NCBI RefSeq assembly: GCF_022539315.1
Contig: NC_066337.1
Span: 7,222,861-7,286,860, forward strand
Reading direction: 5' to 3'
Source: Serinus canaria
Taxonomy: Eukaryota; Chordata; Aves; Passeriformes; Fringillidae
Length of the DNA: 64,000 nt
The position numbers were made by a program, and so were the translations under genes. Below, one piece after another: positions 1-13,700 of this stretch. The notes under the pieces were generated by a model. It was not told where the DNA came from. It made no database searches and worked only from the letters and a program-made list of their open reading frames with translations. Numbering within the stretch: the first letter of the stretch is position 1; every line of letters starts with the position of its first letter.

Positions 1-1743
1 ATGTCTTCAGATTCCTCACGGTCCAGCAGCCCCAGCGTGGATACATCTACAGACTCCCAGGCTTCTGAGGAGATGCAGATGCTTTCTGAGGAGCGAAGCA
101 ATACTCCAGAAGTTCACACTCCCCTGCCTGTTTCTCAGTCCCCTGAAAACGATAACAGTGATAGGAGAAATAGAAGGTTTTCGATATCAGAAAGAAGTTT
201 TGGCCAGAGGACTGCAAAAAAGCTGTCAGCCTTACCAAGTATGCCACAGCAGCAGTCCTCCTCCTCTCCTCCTCCCCCTTTGCTCACTCCCCCCCCACCA
301 CTGCAGCCTGCTTCAAGCATCTCAGACCATACCCCTTGGCTTATGCCTCCGACCATACCATTAGCCTCACCCTTTCTTCCTGCTTCTGCTGCACCAATGC
401 AAGAGAAACGAAAGTCAATTCTGCGAGAGCCAACATTTAGGTGGACTTCCCTGAAACATTCCAGGTCAGAGCCTCAGTACTTCTCATCAGCAAAATATGC
501 CAAAGAGGGTCTTATTCGCAAACCGATATTTGATAACTTCAGACCCCCGCCGCTAACACCGGAGGATGTTGGCTTTGCATCTGGCTTCTCAACACCAGGT
601 GCGACAGCTCCCACACGTCTCTTTTCACTTCACTCTGGAGCCAGGTTTGATATGCACAAGAGAAGTCCTCTGCTGCGAGCGCCACGATTCACACCAAGTG
701 AGGCCCACTCCCGGATCTTCGAGTCTGTGACCTTGCCCTCGTCAGTCGGGCGCACTACCACAGGCACCTCTGCCACAGGCACATCCTCTCGGCGGCGGAA
801 GAGGAAAGCGTTCAGCCCCATCCGATCAGAACCCAGATCTCCTTCGCACTCCATGAGGACGAGGAGCGGAAGGCTTAGTACCTCTGACCTGTCAACTCTC
901 ACCCCACAGTCTTCTGTCTCTTCCTCTTTAACTAGCATTTCAGTTAGTTCTCTTGCCACTAGTGCCTTAAATTCAACTTTTACTTTTCCCTCCCATTCCC
1001 TATCGCAGTCTGGGGAATCAGCAGAAAGAAGCCAGAGACCAAGGAAGCAGACGAGTGCTCCAGCAGAGCCTTTCTCATCTGGTAGCCCTGCTCCTCTCTT
1101 CCCCTGGTTCACATCAAGTCCCCAGACAGAGAGAGGCAAAAACAAGGACAGGGCAGCAGAAGAGCTCTCCAAAGATAAAGATGCTGACAAAGGCCTGGAG
1201 AAGGACAAGAGCAGAGAGAAAGACAGAGAGAGAGAAAAGGAGAACAAACGAGAGTCAAAGAAAGAGAAAAGGAGAAAAGGGTCAGAAATACAGAGTGGCA
1301 CTGCTTTGTTTCCTGTAGGTAAAATGCCCAAAGAAAAAGTCAGCGAAGATGCTGCAGCATCATCGTCTGCCAAAAAAACTGCCGGGCGGAAGAAGTCTAC
1401 AGCCGTAGATCCCACGGCAGACGTTTCCACTGCTGCTCTGATAGATACAACAGCTGTCAAAACCAAAACATCCAAGAAAGGTAGAGGGGGGCTGGACAAA
1501 TCAGACCTGGACCTCAGCCCTACTGTGCCATCTTTGGAGAAGGAAAAAGCTCTCCGTCTTTCTGCTCCTTCATCAAGCACTGTTAAACATTCTGCTTCCT
1601 CCATCAGTTCCATGTTGGCTCAAGCAGACAAACTGCCAATGACTGACAAGAGGGTAGCCAGTCTTCTGAAAAAGGCAAAAGCCCAGCTGTACAAGATTGA
1701 GAAGAGCAAGTCCCTCAAACAAGCAGATCAGCCAAAAGCACAG
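1..1743 (+). CDS. KMT2A: KMT2A exon 3 (3' part): Ser/Pro-rich and Lys/Glu-rich nuclear region
   Basis: Open in frame 1 up to the CAG|GTACTC donor at 1743/1744. The protein is low complexity: Ser-rich at the start, a proline run near bases 260-300, and a highly charged K/E/D/R stretch near 1140-1290. The conserved MLL1 segment containing [10 protein letters not shown] follows near base 417. A basic RRRKRK cluster near 790 resembles a nuclear localisation signal. The exon ends with [12 protein letters not shown], which continues in phase 0 into GQESDSSE of the next exon. The in-frame stop at 1774-1776 lies in the following intron and is not the end of the protein. Confidence 0.95.
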
Positions 1744-4700
1744 GTACTCCTTTTTCCAGGTTGCGTTTTTTGCTAGAGTGCATATTTGAGCTTGTCCTGA
1801 AAGTCACAAATAGCTTTTGTATACTGAGCGTGAAGAATTAATGTGCCAAGCTAAGCAGCTGTTAGTGCAACAGATGGCAAACTACCCAAAAACAAGAAGG
1901 CCTGGGCAGAAGCAGAGGGGAAGAGGGAGCTGCTGCGTAGTCAGCTCAGAGGGGAGCTGCATGCATTTTGGAGACCAGTGCAGTATAGCTGCTTACTGGG
2001 TTTCTCTGAACAAATCTAAGCAAAACAATCATCTAGAGTAGTACTCACTCCGAAAAGTGCAGTTCCAGCAAAATGCAGTGTCTTGGCCTCAAGGTTTCTT
2101 GGGGGCCCTTCATGAGTATAAAGTTGGCTTCTGAAGGAAAGTTGTTTCTTGATCTTTCTGGTTTTTAACTTTATGCAGTGATCTCTCACTTATAGGAGGG
2201 AGGAAGATCCATTGGAATTTTTCATCTGATTTGGGGAACTACTTCCTACCACTTTGCTCTTTTCCCTCTTCCCCACCCCAAAACCCCCCTTTACTGCAGT
2301 CCTCTTTACCTGCCAGAAAGGGAGGTGAGATATGTTTTCAGGGAATACTTTTTATTTAAACTTTTACTTTTTGTAACAGCACTAGTGTTGAAAATCGCTA
2401 GTACATATTTGAAATGGAGAAGCCTCCAGCTGTTTGTTTCTGAAATGAAGATGCCCATGCATCTGTGTGACTGGCCTGGTGTAGCAGAAGCCCAGATTCT
2501 CACAGTTGCTTATTTGGGATAGTTATTTCAGTGGGATATATTCCAGAATCTTACCAAAACATGGAAAATTGCACTAAAATGCTCCATTTGTTTAGCATCT
2601 CAGTAAACCCAAACCCCTTATCTGAAACATCAGCAGCTGCAAAGCTCTCAAACAGCCTCATCTACTACTGGCTTCTGCTGGATCAATCAGCGCCAAGTGC
2701 TGCTCCAGTTCCAGTGTACTCTGATTTTTTTTAATGTCAGTGCCTTGATAATGTGGCTGTATGAGCAAGTTGGCTTTCCAGTAGTGGATGGAGACTCACC
2801 TTGTAATTCCAGTTGAGTCAAAACTCCTGTTCTCTTGCGTTTATCCTTTCTTGGATAACTGAGACTTAGAAGGCCAAATCTGTTTTTATCCTGATTCTTA
2901 CAACCTGCAAGCTAAGATATAATTTGCTTAGGAGTCTCTATTGCATGTTTCTCAGTCTCATTTTGGTAACTTTCTAAGGAATACTGTCTGCTCTCCTGTT
3001 CTGAACTCTAGGGGCAAGAGAGTGATTCATCAGAAACGTCAGTCCGAGGACCACGAATAAAACACGTTTGCAGGAGAGCAGCTGTCGCACTGGGCCGCAA
3101 GCGAGCAGTGTTTCCTGATGACATGCCCACTCTGAGTGCCTTACCATGGGAAGAGCGGGAGAAGATACTGTCTTCCATGGGGAATGATGGTGAGTTAGGA
3201 TTTCTGGTTTTCATCTGTGGGTCCATACAAAGTCAGCTTCTGGTGACTGCTTCAAATGAGGACTTCAAGTGATTAACAAGGGAAAGTATGTTAAAGAGCT
3301 CTGGGCTCTATTACAGTGCCAGTCAAACAGGGTTAATCCTTTAAGCTATTGGGAATTGTGTTAAATATGTGTGTTTTGCACCAAACCTGTGTTCTGCCGA
3401 GGGGTGTGTGTGCATATGCATGTGTACACATGTGTATGCACACAATCTCAAGCACCTGTGTGGCTCCGCAGATGAACTTAGGCTTCATGGGCTAAATTAG
3501 ACACTCCTGAATCATTCTTTGACATCAGAAAATTAATGTTAGAAATGTTCTTTTGGTAGATAAGTCATCGATAGCTGGCTCAGAAGAGGCTGAACCTGTT
3601 GCTCCACCCATCAAGCCCATTAAGCCGGTCACCAGAAACAAGGCACAGCAAGAGCCGCCGGTGAAGAAGGGCCGGCGCTCCAGGCGCTGTGGGCAGTGTT
3701 CGGGCTGTCAGGTTCCAGAGGACTGTGGGGTCTGCACTAACTGTCTAGACAAACCCAAGTTTGGTGGGCGCAATATAAAGAAGCAGTGCTGCAAGTAAGT
3801 GTGTCTCAGAAGCTGTTGTGCTAATCCCTGCTCTGAGTGGGATAAGTGTACTCACTCTCTGGACCAGGAACAGCAGATTTGCCCTGTGTCATGGGCTTGG
3901 ACTGAGCTTGACCTGGTCTGAAGCTTGATCAAAGCAAGGGACTGTAAACAGTTTGAGAGTCAAGACCACAATTTGAGGTGCAGTAGTTATGAGCTCTTTC
4001 TCTGGAGTTCATTTCTAGTTTGTTCTCCTCAGTTTGATGGAAGTGGCAGAATATTGAGGTTTGTTCATTGTAAGATATGTGGCTTTTGTTAGGCAGTTCA
4101 GGATTTTGCCAGGAAGGCAATATGCACATAAATATTTATCTCTTACTCTCCTAGACTGCATTCATGAAGAGTTTGTGTTTTCAAGCTGATGTTTATTTAG
4201 CTTATGTGTACTTTGTGTGTCAAAGGGTTAGGGTCTCTAGATCCTAACCCTGAATCACTGGTGTCTCTGGATATCATTAAGAAATACCACTCTTCCATGA
4301 TTTCTTCTGTCATTTTTTATACATATCACTTAGACTGAACCTTTTTCTTTATTAATTGCAGTATTAAATTGATTTTACCGGACTAGATAAACTGTCTGAA
4401 AAGGCAGCAGCTAAAGTGGCACCAGTAGATTGTTGTGGTATAAAAGCTATTTATAAGCTTTGCTGTGAGAATTGCTGTGTGAGAACACTCTGCAGACAGG
4501 AAGGAGTCTTGCTCTCAGCAGCTTTGCCCAGGCTTTGGGCTGGGTTTCAGAGACACAGGCCCTGCTGCAGGATTGGAGGCAGAAACAAAGCCTGGCCCAG
4601 TCTACAGAAGACATCTTATGCCAAGGATAAGACAAATAGGGAATAAAATTGAATAAAGTTAGCAAAAGTCTTGGTTCCCTAATCCAGTCCTATGCCAAAG

Positions 4701-7700
4701 TATCTGGTTTTGTCTGAACAAAAGTAATGTATGTATTGATAATGTTATTTTCAGTTTTTGATGTTGAGTATTCACATCTTGATGTCTGTATCTTTGTTCT
4801 GATTTCATGGCATGTTCTTTCTTTTTAGAATGAGGAAATGTCAGAATCTACAGTGGATGCCTTCAAAAGCTTATCTCCAGAAGCAAGCTAAAGGTAGGCT
4901 AAAAGACTTGCCTTGAGTATAGGACAAGACAGAAGTTTTTCTTTTCAGAGGTTTTGCTCTCTGTGCTGTTTTAGCTACACTGAGCTTATAAAGGTTATTC
5001 TGCTGGGAGCCAACCTGCCTGCACTGTTGGTGGCAGGTGCAAGGGGCAGGAGAGGTGTGAGTACTACAGTCACTGCACATGCCAGTGTCTTTCAGCACTG
5101 GACTAGTGCTGACTGGACTGGTTTGTTTCCTTCCTTTTGCTTCCTTTTCCTTCCTCACAAAGTCTGCTCTGAATCTGTGTTACTGCAGGAGGGTGTTGCT
5201 TATTGCTGTTGCAAAATAGGGGCCCTAGGTGTGAGAAAAAACGGATTGAAGTACAAACCAAGTTTGTTTTTTGAGTACAATTTTTTGTTTGGTATGACAG
5301 AATGGCAAAGTTCTGAATCAAAGTGTCCTTGTTTTAGGAAAGCAGCAAATCATTTGAAGTCACACTATTTTGTTTGTGTTGCTTTATCTGTGCTTCTTTT
5401 TCTTAGCTGCAAAAAAGAAAGAGAAGAAATCCAAGACAAATGAGAAGAAAGAAAGCCATTCTGGAAAAAACCAGTTGGACTCTGGACAGAAACAGACTCC
5501 TCAGGCTGTTGTACCAAGAGAAGACAATTCTGGGAAGAAGAGCAGTGAGCCTGCCCGTAAGCCTGTTGAGGAAAAGCATGAGGATGGGAATTCCTCCGTT
5601 CCTGTGTCAGAGCCCAAACAGGTCCCTGTGTCTGGTACCAGAAAGACTGGCAAGCAGATGTCCCAGCCAGTCCAGCTCCCTCCTCCTCAGCCACCAAGTT
5701 CAGGACCTTTGAAAAAAGAAGCACCTAAACTTAGCACTTCTGAGCCCAAGAAAAAGCAGACTCCCCAGCCAGAAATAGGTAAATGGGACTATTTATCCTC
5801 AATACATTTGAGTCATGTTAAGTAACAATACTTCTAAAAGCTGGTGCATTATAAACCCGGTGAGTGCTTTATGGTGTGTTGAAATCTCAGCAGATTATTT
5901 TGGAAATTTTGCTTAGAACTGGCTTCCTTTTTCTTGAGTCACAGTGTATGTCAGGGCAGGGAGAAAGACGGCTGTCCTGGTTGGGACTCCTGAGTTGTAT
6001 AGTTGTTGCTGTCTTGAAGTGTATTTTCAGAATTGTTAAGTCTGTCAACTTCCCATTCTGAATGTGAAACTAGGAGGATGTAATCTTGTGTACAAAAGTA
6101 TAGTCCACTATTGTATGAAGTGCAGAGCAATGTGAACAGTCACCAGCCAGGCAGCTCTGGGATTTCTGTGGCTTTGCACTCACAATGCTCCAGATTGTGT
6201 GCTGAGCAAACTCTTCTAGTCTTGCCTCAAAGAAACTGCTCATATCTGGGGAGGTGCAGCCACAGAAGAGGGTGGAAAAGTTCTAGTCTAAAACTCATCG
6301 CACATTACCCAGCTGATTTTTTTCCCTTTTCTTCTCTACAGGTGGCTGTTAGTTACTTGAAATACTCATAATTTTTCCCCCCCTTCCTAGGCACAGAACA
6401 AAGCAAACAGAAAAAAATTGCTCCCCGTCCAACTTTCCCTGTGAAACAGAAACCAAAAGAAAAGGTGAATACTGTTTTTTATACAGTCAGTAAAGTCTCA
6501 AGCACCTGGAACTTCTGTCTAGAAAGTAGAACCATATTGCTTAAGCCTTTGCAGATTTTTTTATTTGGTTCTTAAAGATATTAGGCTTTCCCTTGTGTCA
6601 GTATGTGGATAGCAAAAACCACGGCCTACACCTAAGATTCAGCTCAGATGTTACTTTGGTATCTAAGATTTGTGTGTTGGAGGGTGGAGGCTAGCTTTTC
6701 CATAAAAAATGCAACTACTTTTGTCTCAGAAATAGCTCGATCATGGAAAAAAAGAATTATCCTAAGTAAACCTGAGAGAGAAGTGAGTAGGGCCTGTTTA
6801 TACCCAGAGTTGCCCCACTGCATCCAAACACCAACCCATGCTTTGATGAAAAAACAATGTGATGGTAAAGCACATGGAATTAGGAGTGTACTTGCATATG
6901 GAATGCTCTTAGGGAATGGTTTGTAGAATGGTCACCTCCCTGCAGCTTTGTAATACTTGCTAATTTTGTGCTGGTTTGGGGGTTTGTCTGTAAATTATTT
7001 ATGGTATTGGATGTAACTGCTGATTGAGTTCTAACGTCCAGAGTTGGGATTAATGCAGGCTCCTTTGCTTGACCAGGAAAAGCCCCCTCCTCTAAGCAAG
7101 CCAGAGAGCAGCACACTGAACTTGCTCAGCACTCTGACTAACGGCAGCAGTTCCAAGCAAAAGCCACCTACAGATGGAGTCCACAGAATCCGAGTGGATT
7201 TCAAGGTAGAGGACAAAATGTTTTAAGTATTTGAATGTCCGCTGGCTTTCAGACACTGGAACTAGAGTCCCCTGAAAGTGCTGGCAATAACTGCTGAGTT
7301 TGTGTGTCTGGTACCTTTTGAAGGGAACCGCCAAAATAGGAGCCTCATGACAAGTCACTTGGTTGATTTTTAAAAGCTTGTTATGCCTTTTTTTTCTTAT
7401 AATTAGAGTACTGGATGAAGAGACACTTAAAGCTTTAAAACCTTAACTGTCAATGTGTGAGGATGAGCAAGAATTTGAGGTTTATGAAGAATTATTCCAT
7501 TAAGATGGAACTTTAAAACCTTACCACAACTTGAGCCAACAAGATTTGGGGAAAATGTTAGTAACTTGTAATTCACAACGTTTGGGGTATATCTGGGGTT
7601 TTAAAATGATAATTAATGTACCTTTTTGAACAACAGTGTTGAAATAATAATAAAATATTTTCCTAATAATTTTTCAGTTCATCTATAAGTGTTGATACTG

Positions 7701-10700
7701 GAGATCATAGTGAGATCTCATAAGTGTTTTATACAAATATGGAGCTTTAATAAAGTATAATTCTTCTGAAATTTCACTTCTAGTAATACTTGTGCAATTG
7801 TGAAAAGCCTTGTCCTGTCCCTTAGGTTTGCTTTCCCTAGAAGGAAGGCTCTAGCATGCCATTGAGTGCTCTCGGCAGGAACAGCGCCGAGGTGTGACTC
7901 TCCCAGAATACACTGTAAAGTAAACTGAGGTAGACGTTGAAATTATTTCAGTTTGAGGCATCTTAATCACAGGCCCTGAACTGAATACTGGCGGGAGCAT
8001 TTTGTACTGATGTTGTGTTGCCTTGTTCTGCATGGTGATGTGTCCTTTTGTACTTTCAGGAGGACTGTGAAGTGGAGAATGTTTGGGAGATGGGTGGGTT
8101 AGGCATCGTCACCTCGGTACCTATTACTCCCAGGGTGGTGTGTTTTCTCTGTGCCAGCAGTGGACATGTGGAGGTAAAGCATTGTGTTCTGCTGTTGATG
8201 ACTTAATTACAGCACTGTATTGCTACAAAAATAAATAAATAAAAAATATAATTACCTTAATCCAGAAGAAATTAAAATAATACCGGTAAATCTGTCCTTG
8301 CTAGAATTTGTCCCAAGATACTAAAGTGCAAGGTATTTAAAATCAATTTGGGAACTCACATCTGATGTAAAGCAGGAGCTTTGCTCTCTTTTAACCTGAA
8401 ATAAGAACGACTGCCCAATGGTGCTGACAGGTTTTAGACAGCCTTGACTTTTCCAGGTGTGTCCATACCTGCCAAGAGCTGTAAACTGTTAGAGAAACAT
8501 AAAATGGAAAGGTTCTGACACTGCCTAAAGAGCTGGATTGAGATGTGTTAAATGCATTTCCAGGTTCAGATAGGTGCCTTCTCAGCATCTTCAGACCAGC
8601 TGACTTGGGTGCTATTGGTCTAGGAGGGCCTGGGTTCTGATGAGTGGACAGGGGAAAAGGGGGTTAAGTTCTGGATGTGGACATCAGTGCATTTGAGGTC
8701 CACGAAGGCCCTGTGGGGCCTGGAGTCATCCTCTTCTTAGTCAGGGGCCCCCAGGGGACAAACGATTCCCATGTCCCCTGTGAGCCTGCAGTGTCTGTGC
8801 TCTAAGGATGATTGTTTTTCTGATATGACCACTCTTGTACAGAATACAGAGAAATTAGAAGATCTTTGTAATGGTGGAGTGGGCTGAACAGAGGGAGAGA
8901 GACTCCCTTTGCTCTGCATGTCCCTGCTTCATGCACCAAGTGTGTCTTCTGGTGCATCTGGCTTGTAGTACATGGAGGAAGTGAGGGAGGGAGATCCTGA
9001 AAAGCCCTATAGGCATTTGTCAATGCTCAAAGCACCTAGTTAACAGGTACCAGGCTCCTGGTGAGGTGTCCAGTCACTATTAGGTTACCTGAAATACAGT
9101 TTCCCTCCTAAATCTTGTTCTGTCAGTTGTAAAGCAGAATTCAAAATAGTTCGGAGCACAAGCGGGCTGGTTTGGGAGCTTGGAGCAGTTTCTGCTTTGC
9201 TAAAACCTGCCTCTCCCCCCTTGCAGTTTGTATATTGCCAGGTCTGCTGTGAGCCCTTCCACAAGTTCTGCCTGGAGGAGAGCGAGCGGCCCCAGGAGGA
9301 TCAGCTGGAGAACTGGTGCTGCCGTCGCTGCAAGTTCTGCCACGTCTGTGGGAGACAGCACCAGGCCACCAAGGTACCCCAAAACCACTGGGAGACCCAG
9401 CAGCACCCCCACTGCTCCCACGGCTCCTCTGGATCCAGGGGTCGGCCAGCAAGCATGTGCCAGGAGCAGTCTCTCTGTGTGCTGGGGAGGAGGCCTCTTG
9501 AGTTGCTCCATTGCAGCTTCTTCCTCATGACCTGAATGGGGGATCCAGTAAAAAATTAAAAAGTCCAGAATTTTGCATCCCTTTGCAGGGGGTCTGTACC
9601 AATGCTTTTTTCCCTTCTTCCTGTAGCAGTTGCTGGAGTGTAACAAGTGCCGAAACAGCTATCACCCTGAGTGCCTGGGCCCAAACTACCCAACAAAACC
9701 CACCAAGAAAAAGAAAGTTTGGGTGAGGGATTTTAATTTCTTTTTTGGATAATTCATTTGTTGACTGATAAAAATGCCATGGAGCAGAACTCTGCAGGTG
9801 ATTTGCTCTGATGTAGCTCCTCATCTCTTCAAGGCAAGGTGCCTGTTGCATCAGAAGGTACATTTGGAAGTAGTGAGGTGGCTGGTTGATAAGATGTTCT
9901 GAGAAAGCAGAATTGTTAGAGAGATTACCCGTTTTTTCAGTTGTAGTGAGTAAGGTTTTTGGTCATAGTGCCATAACATGAAAGAACGTCTTTAAAATTG
10001 AAGTGTTTGTTAACAAACCTGTTGATACCAGTATTGAGAGACAATTTGGATTAATTTGCTAATTTGTGTCTTTCAAGCTTTTGTTCTAAGTGCCTGTAGT
10101 GTATTTGCTACTAAGACTTGGTGTACGTTTCCTTTTACAATGTACAGAGTTTAAAAACTGTTAAAATAGGACTGTATATTTCAAATCAGAAAAAATGCCA
10201 CAACTATGTCTGTTTTAGGCGAGGGAAAGGTGTTTTTTTTTTAGCGCAAATATGGAGGACAAAAAAACTATACTGTGACTTGGTTTAGTGTTTTTTCTTG
10301 TATTATCACCATCTTACCGTGAAGGAAGTGAGCTCGGTTCTCTTTAGTGAAAGTTTCAGCATTTAAAACTCCTTCTTCTGTTGGGTAACATCTCTGCACT
10401 CATGAAATAATAAAAATTATGAAATGTGTGGAAAGCACAGCAACTGCTGGATAAAAGCAAGTAATTCTTGCCAAATGAATTCTTTTTCCAGATATGTACC
10501 AAATGTGTTCGCTGCAAGAGCTGTGGATCAACAACACCGGGCAAAGGATGGGATGCACAGTGGTCTCATGACTTCTCCCTGTGTCATGATTGTGCCAAAC
10601 TCTTTGCTAAAGGTACTTATAGTTGTGATTCTTTACAGCAGGAGCTTTCTCAGCTGCTTGGGTTTGAATCAGCCACTATGAGTGCGCAGAGGGCTAGCAT

Positions 10701-13700
10701 GACACCTGAGCTTGGCATGGTCCAGGCAGCAATGCAGGTTGTGGTCAAGCCTGAAAGTGCACGTAACAGTTCAGAGCCAGGCTCTTACACTGTGCAGTGG
10801 CTCACCAAAGTCACCAGTGCTTTATTGTAAGGGTTTGGAGCTTTCAGTATGTAAACACTGTGCCATATAAAGGAATTATTACATACCTGTTGGCCCAGGG
10901 TTTCAAATAGCAGTTGAGGAAAAGACATTTTAAAACACTTTTAAAAGCAAAATTTCTATTGTAAAGTGGTTGTTCCTTGTGTCAGTTGCTGTACATGATG
11001 CATTTGAACCTCAGAGGACATTTTGAGGAAAAATCCTAGGATAGAAAGTCTTGAATGTTCCACGTAATTTCTTGCCTATTAGTCATCTTTGTCCTTTCAT
11101 TTTGCTCTTGCGTATAGTATTTTGTTAGCCATGCCATGCCCAAACAATGACTGTCCAGCCGTGGAATTCTAAAGTAGATAATGGTCTTCCAAAGTTATTT
11201 CTTGTAGCCTTGTAACAGTGAAGGGAACTCTGCCTCCAGTTTACTGGGAGGGGTGTTTGGAGCTGCTTTCTTAGCATCTCAGTAAGTAACCACACAGCCT
11301 TTAAGGTGTGTTTGCCATCCAGACTTCTGATAAGATCCCGTTTTGTTTGCAGGAAATTTTTGTCCTCTCTGTGACAAGTGCTACGATGATGATGACTACG
11401 AGAGCAAGATGATGCAGTGTGGGAAATGCGACCGCTGGGTCCACTCCAAATGTGAAAACCTTTCTGGTAAGGAAATCCTTGTCCCCTCAGTACTGAAGAG
11501 CATGAGGCAGTGATTAGACCAAAGCAATCGAGTCTTGGACCTTTCTACTAGAGTATTATTTTAACACATTCACATGTTGTGACCTACCTGAAAAATGCCT
11601 GTGGAGTAACAACAGGTAAACCAGTGCTAATACCAATGACGTCCTGAAAGCACAGGATCCTCAAAGGCAGTGTCCCTCAGTTAGCTGTACAAGAGGCTTT
11701 TGTTACATGAAAAGTCTCAGGCAGCAGGTGCAGGGCAGGGATTTTTTCCTGTATCCTTCAGGAAAGCAGTTCAGATGGTTATCCTGTCTTCTTTTATCTC
11801 CAGATGAAATGTATGAGATACTCTCCAACTTGCCCGAGAGCGTTGCATACACCTGCATTAACTGTACAGAGCAGCATCCTGCAGAATGGCGTTTGGCACT
11901 GGAAAAGGAGCTGCAGATTTCCTTGAAGCAGGTTTTAACAGCCCTGTTGAATTCCAGAACCACCAGCCACTTACTGCGGTATCGACAGGTAAGCTGGAGC
12001 CTGTACACCGTTAATCTGGCATTCAGTTGAGTTCTTGAGGTGTTGCTGTGCCTCATACTACAGAAGTGCCTGCGTCATACTTGAAATAGCATGTGCTGTG
12101 ATTTAGTTATATTTTTTCTTTTGTTGATTCCTTTGGAAGCAGACAAGTGGGTATCTGTGATACAACTTGGAAGCCGAAAGAAAAATAGGGTAAAGTTCTT
12201 CAAGGAATAGGAGGACTTAGGCTCTGTGATAATGAAGGTGCTTTTCTGACAGAAGAACAGGATCTTTGTCTGGAAATATGCCTTCAGAAATTACTTTTGA
12301 ACATTGAGTTTGATCCTTATGCTTGATGGTTCTGTCCTGCTGTGCACCTTACAGGTCGCAGCAGAAAGCTGTTTAAGAGCTTTTCTTTGTTGCCCATACA
12401 TTTTGGACAGAAATTCAGAACTCAGGCCTCCTTTCTTTCACATTAGCAAGAGTCTTTGGACCAGTAAATGGGCTTGGAAGAGTATCATCAGGAGCAATTG
12501 CATTTCAATAGTTAACATCCCTCTGTGTCCTTGCTGGTGTTCACAGGCAGCAAAACCGCCTGATTTAAATCCTGAGACAGAAGAGAGTATCCCATCCAGA
12601 AGCTCTCCTGAGGGTCCCGATCCTCCTGTCCTAACAGAAGTCAGTAAACAGGAGGAGCAGCAACCTCTGGATCTGGAAGGAGTGAAAAGAAAAATGGATC
12701 AAGGAAGTTACATTTCTGTGGTATGTCAAAGTTGTCATGTTCTGCTCTATTACTAGACACTGTGAATTGTGTTATCACATATGGTGTTCATAACTGAGCA
12801 CCTTAAGCCTTTTCTTTAGGAACAAGGAAGCAAGTTACCGTGCTGCTAAAAATAGTTCTGGCTGGCACCAGCTTATGTTGGTCCAGACACAAGTAATTGA
12901 CACTTTTGTGGCGCTCTCTGTAGCCAGCAGTGTACTTGGTCAGACCTCAGTTTGCTTGTAGTCAGATATTTATGTAGATAAGTGTTCAGGTCATCCTGAA
13001 CACGAAAATTCTGACTGAAGGTCTGGCCAAATAGCCCTGATGCAGTTGGTTAGCTGGAAACTAAGGATTCATGGGCGGAGGGGTGATCTCTTCCAGGATC
13101 ATTTACAAAAAATGCTAGTGTTGATCAAATAAATTCTCTTCGCATAGACCAGCCTTTTCCTTTTTTTTTCCTAGAGAATTTGTAATCTTGAGGAGCACTG
13201 TCTATTGCAAAGTGCTTGGCGAATGTTGTGGTGCCAGATTTTGACCAAATCCTCGTTAGACAGCTAGTTTAGCAGATTTAAATCCAGTCAGCAGTCAGCT
13301 GAAGTGAACAGTTGTGGGTGTAGCAGCTGTGCCAGCTGGTTTACAAATTTAGAGGTCTTCTTGCTTCTTCACACACAAACTCCCTTTCTGCTTTTAAGTT
13401 GATGCTCTGGTTCAATCTTACAGTCATCTGAATGTTCACTTGAACATTGTCTTAAAAAATTAGTGGGTGGTATAGCTGTGCAAAAGACAATCCTGTTAAT
13501 GTGAAGTTCTGTGGATTTCTTACAGTTGGATTTTAGTGATGACATCGTGAAGATAATTCAAGCAGCCATTAATGCCGATGGCGGGCAGCCAGAGATTAAG
13601 AAAGCCAACAGCATGGTCAAGTCCTTCTTTATTCGGGTGAGCTGGCCTACAGTTACTTTGAAATCCTACCCCTGCTTCTTGATGTTGGTGTCCAAAGGGC

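Noticed and set aside
630..1613. 327-codon minus-strand ORF opposite KMT2A exon 3
   Set aside because: It is the antisense of a Ser/Lys/Glu-rich exon whose codon bias suppresses antisense stops. It has no domain and no own promoter or splice signals.
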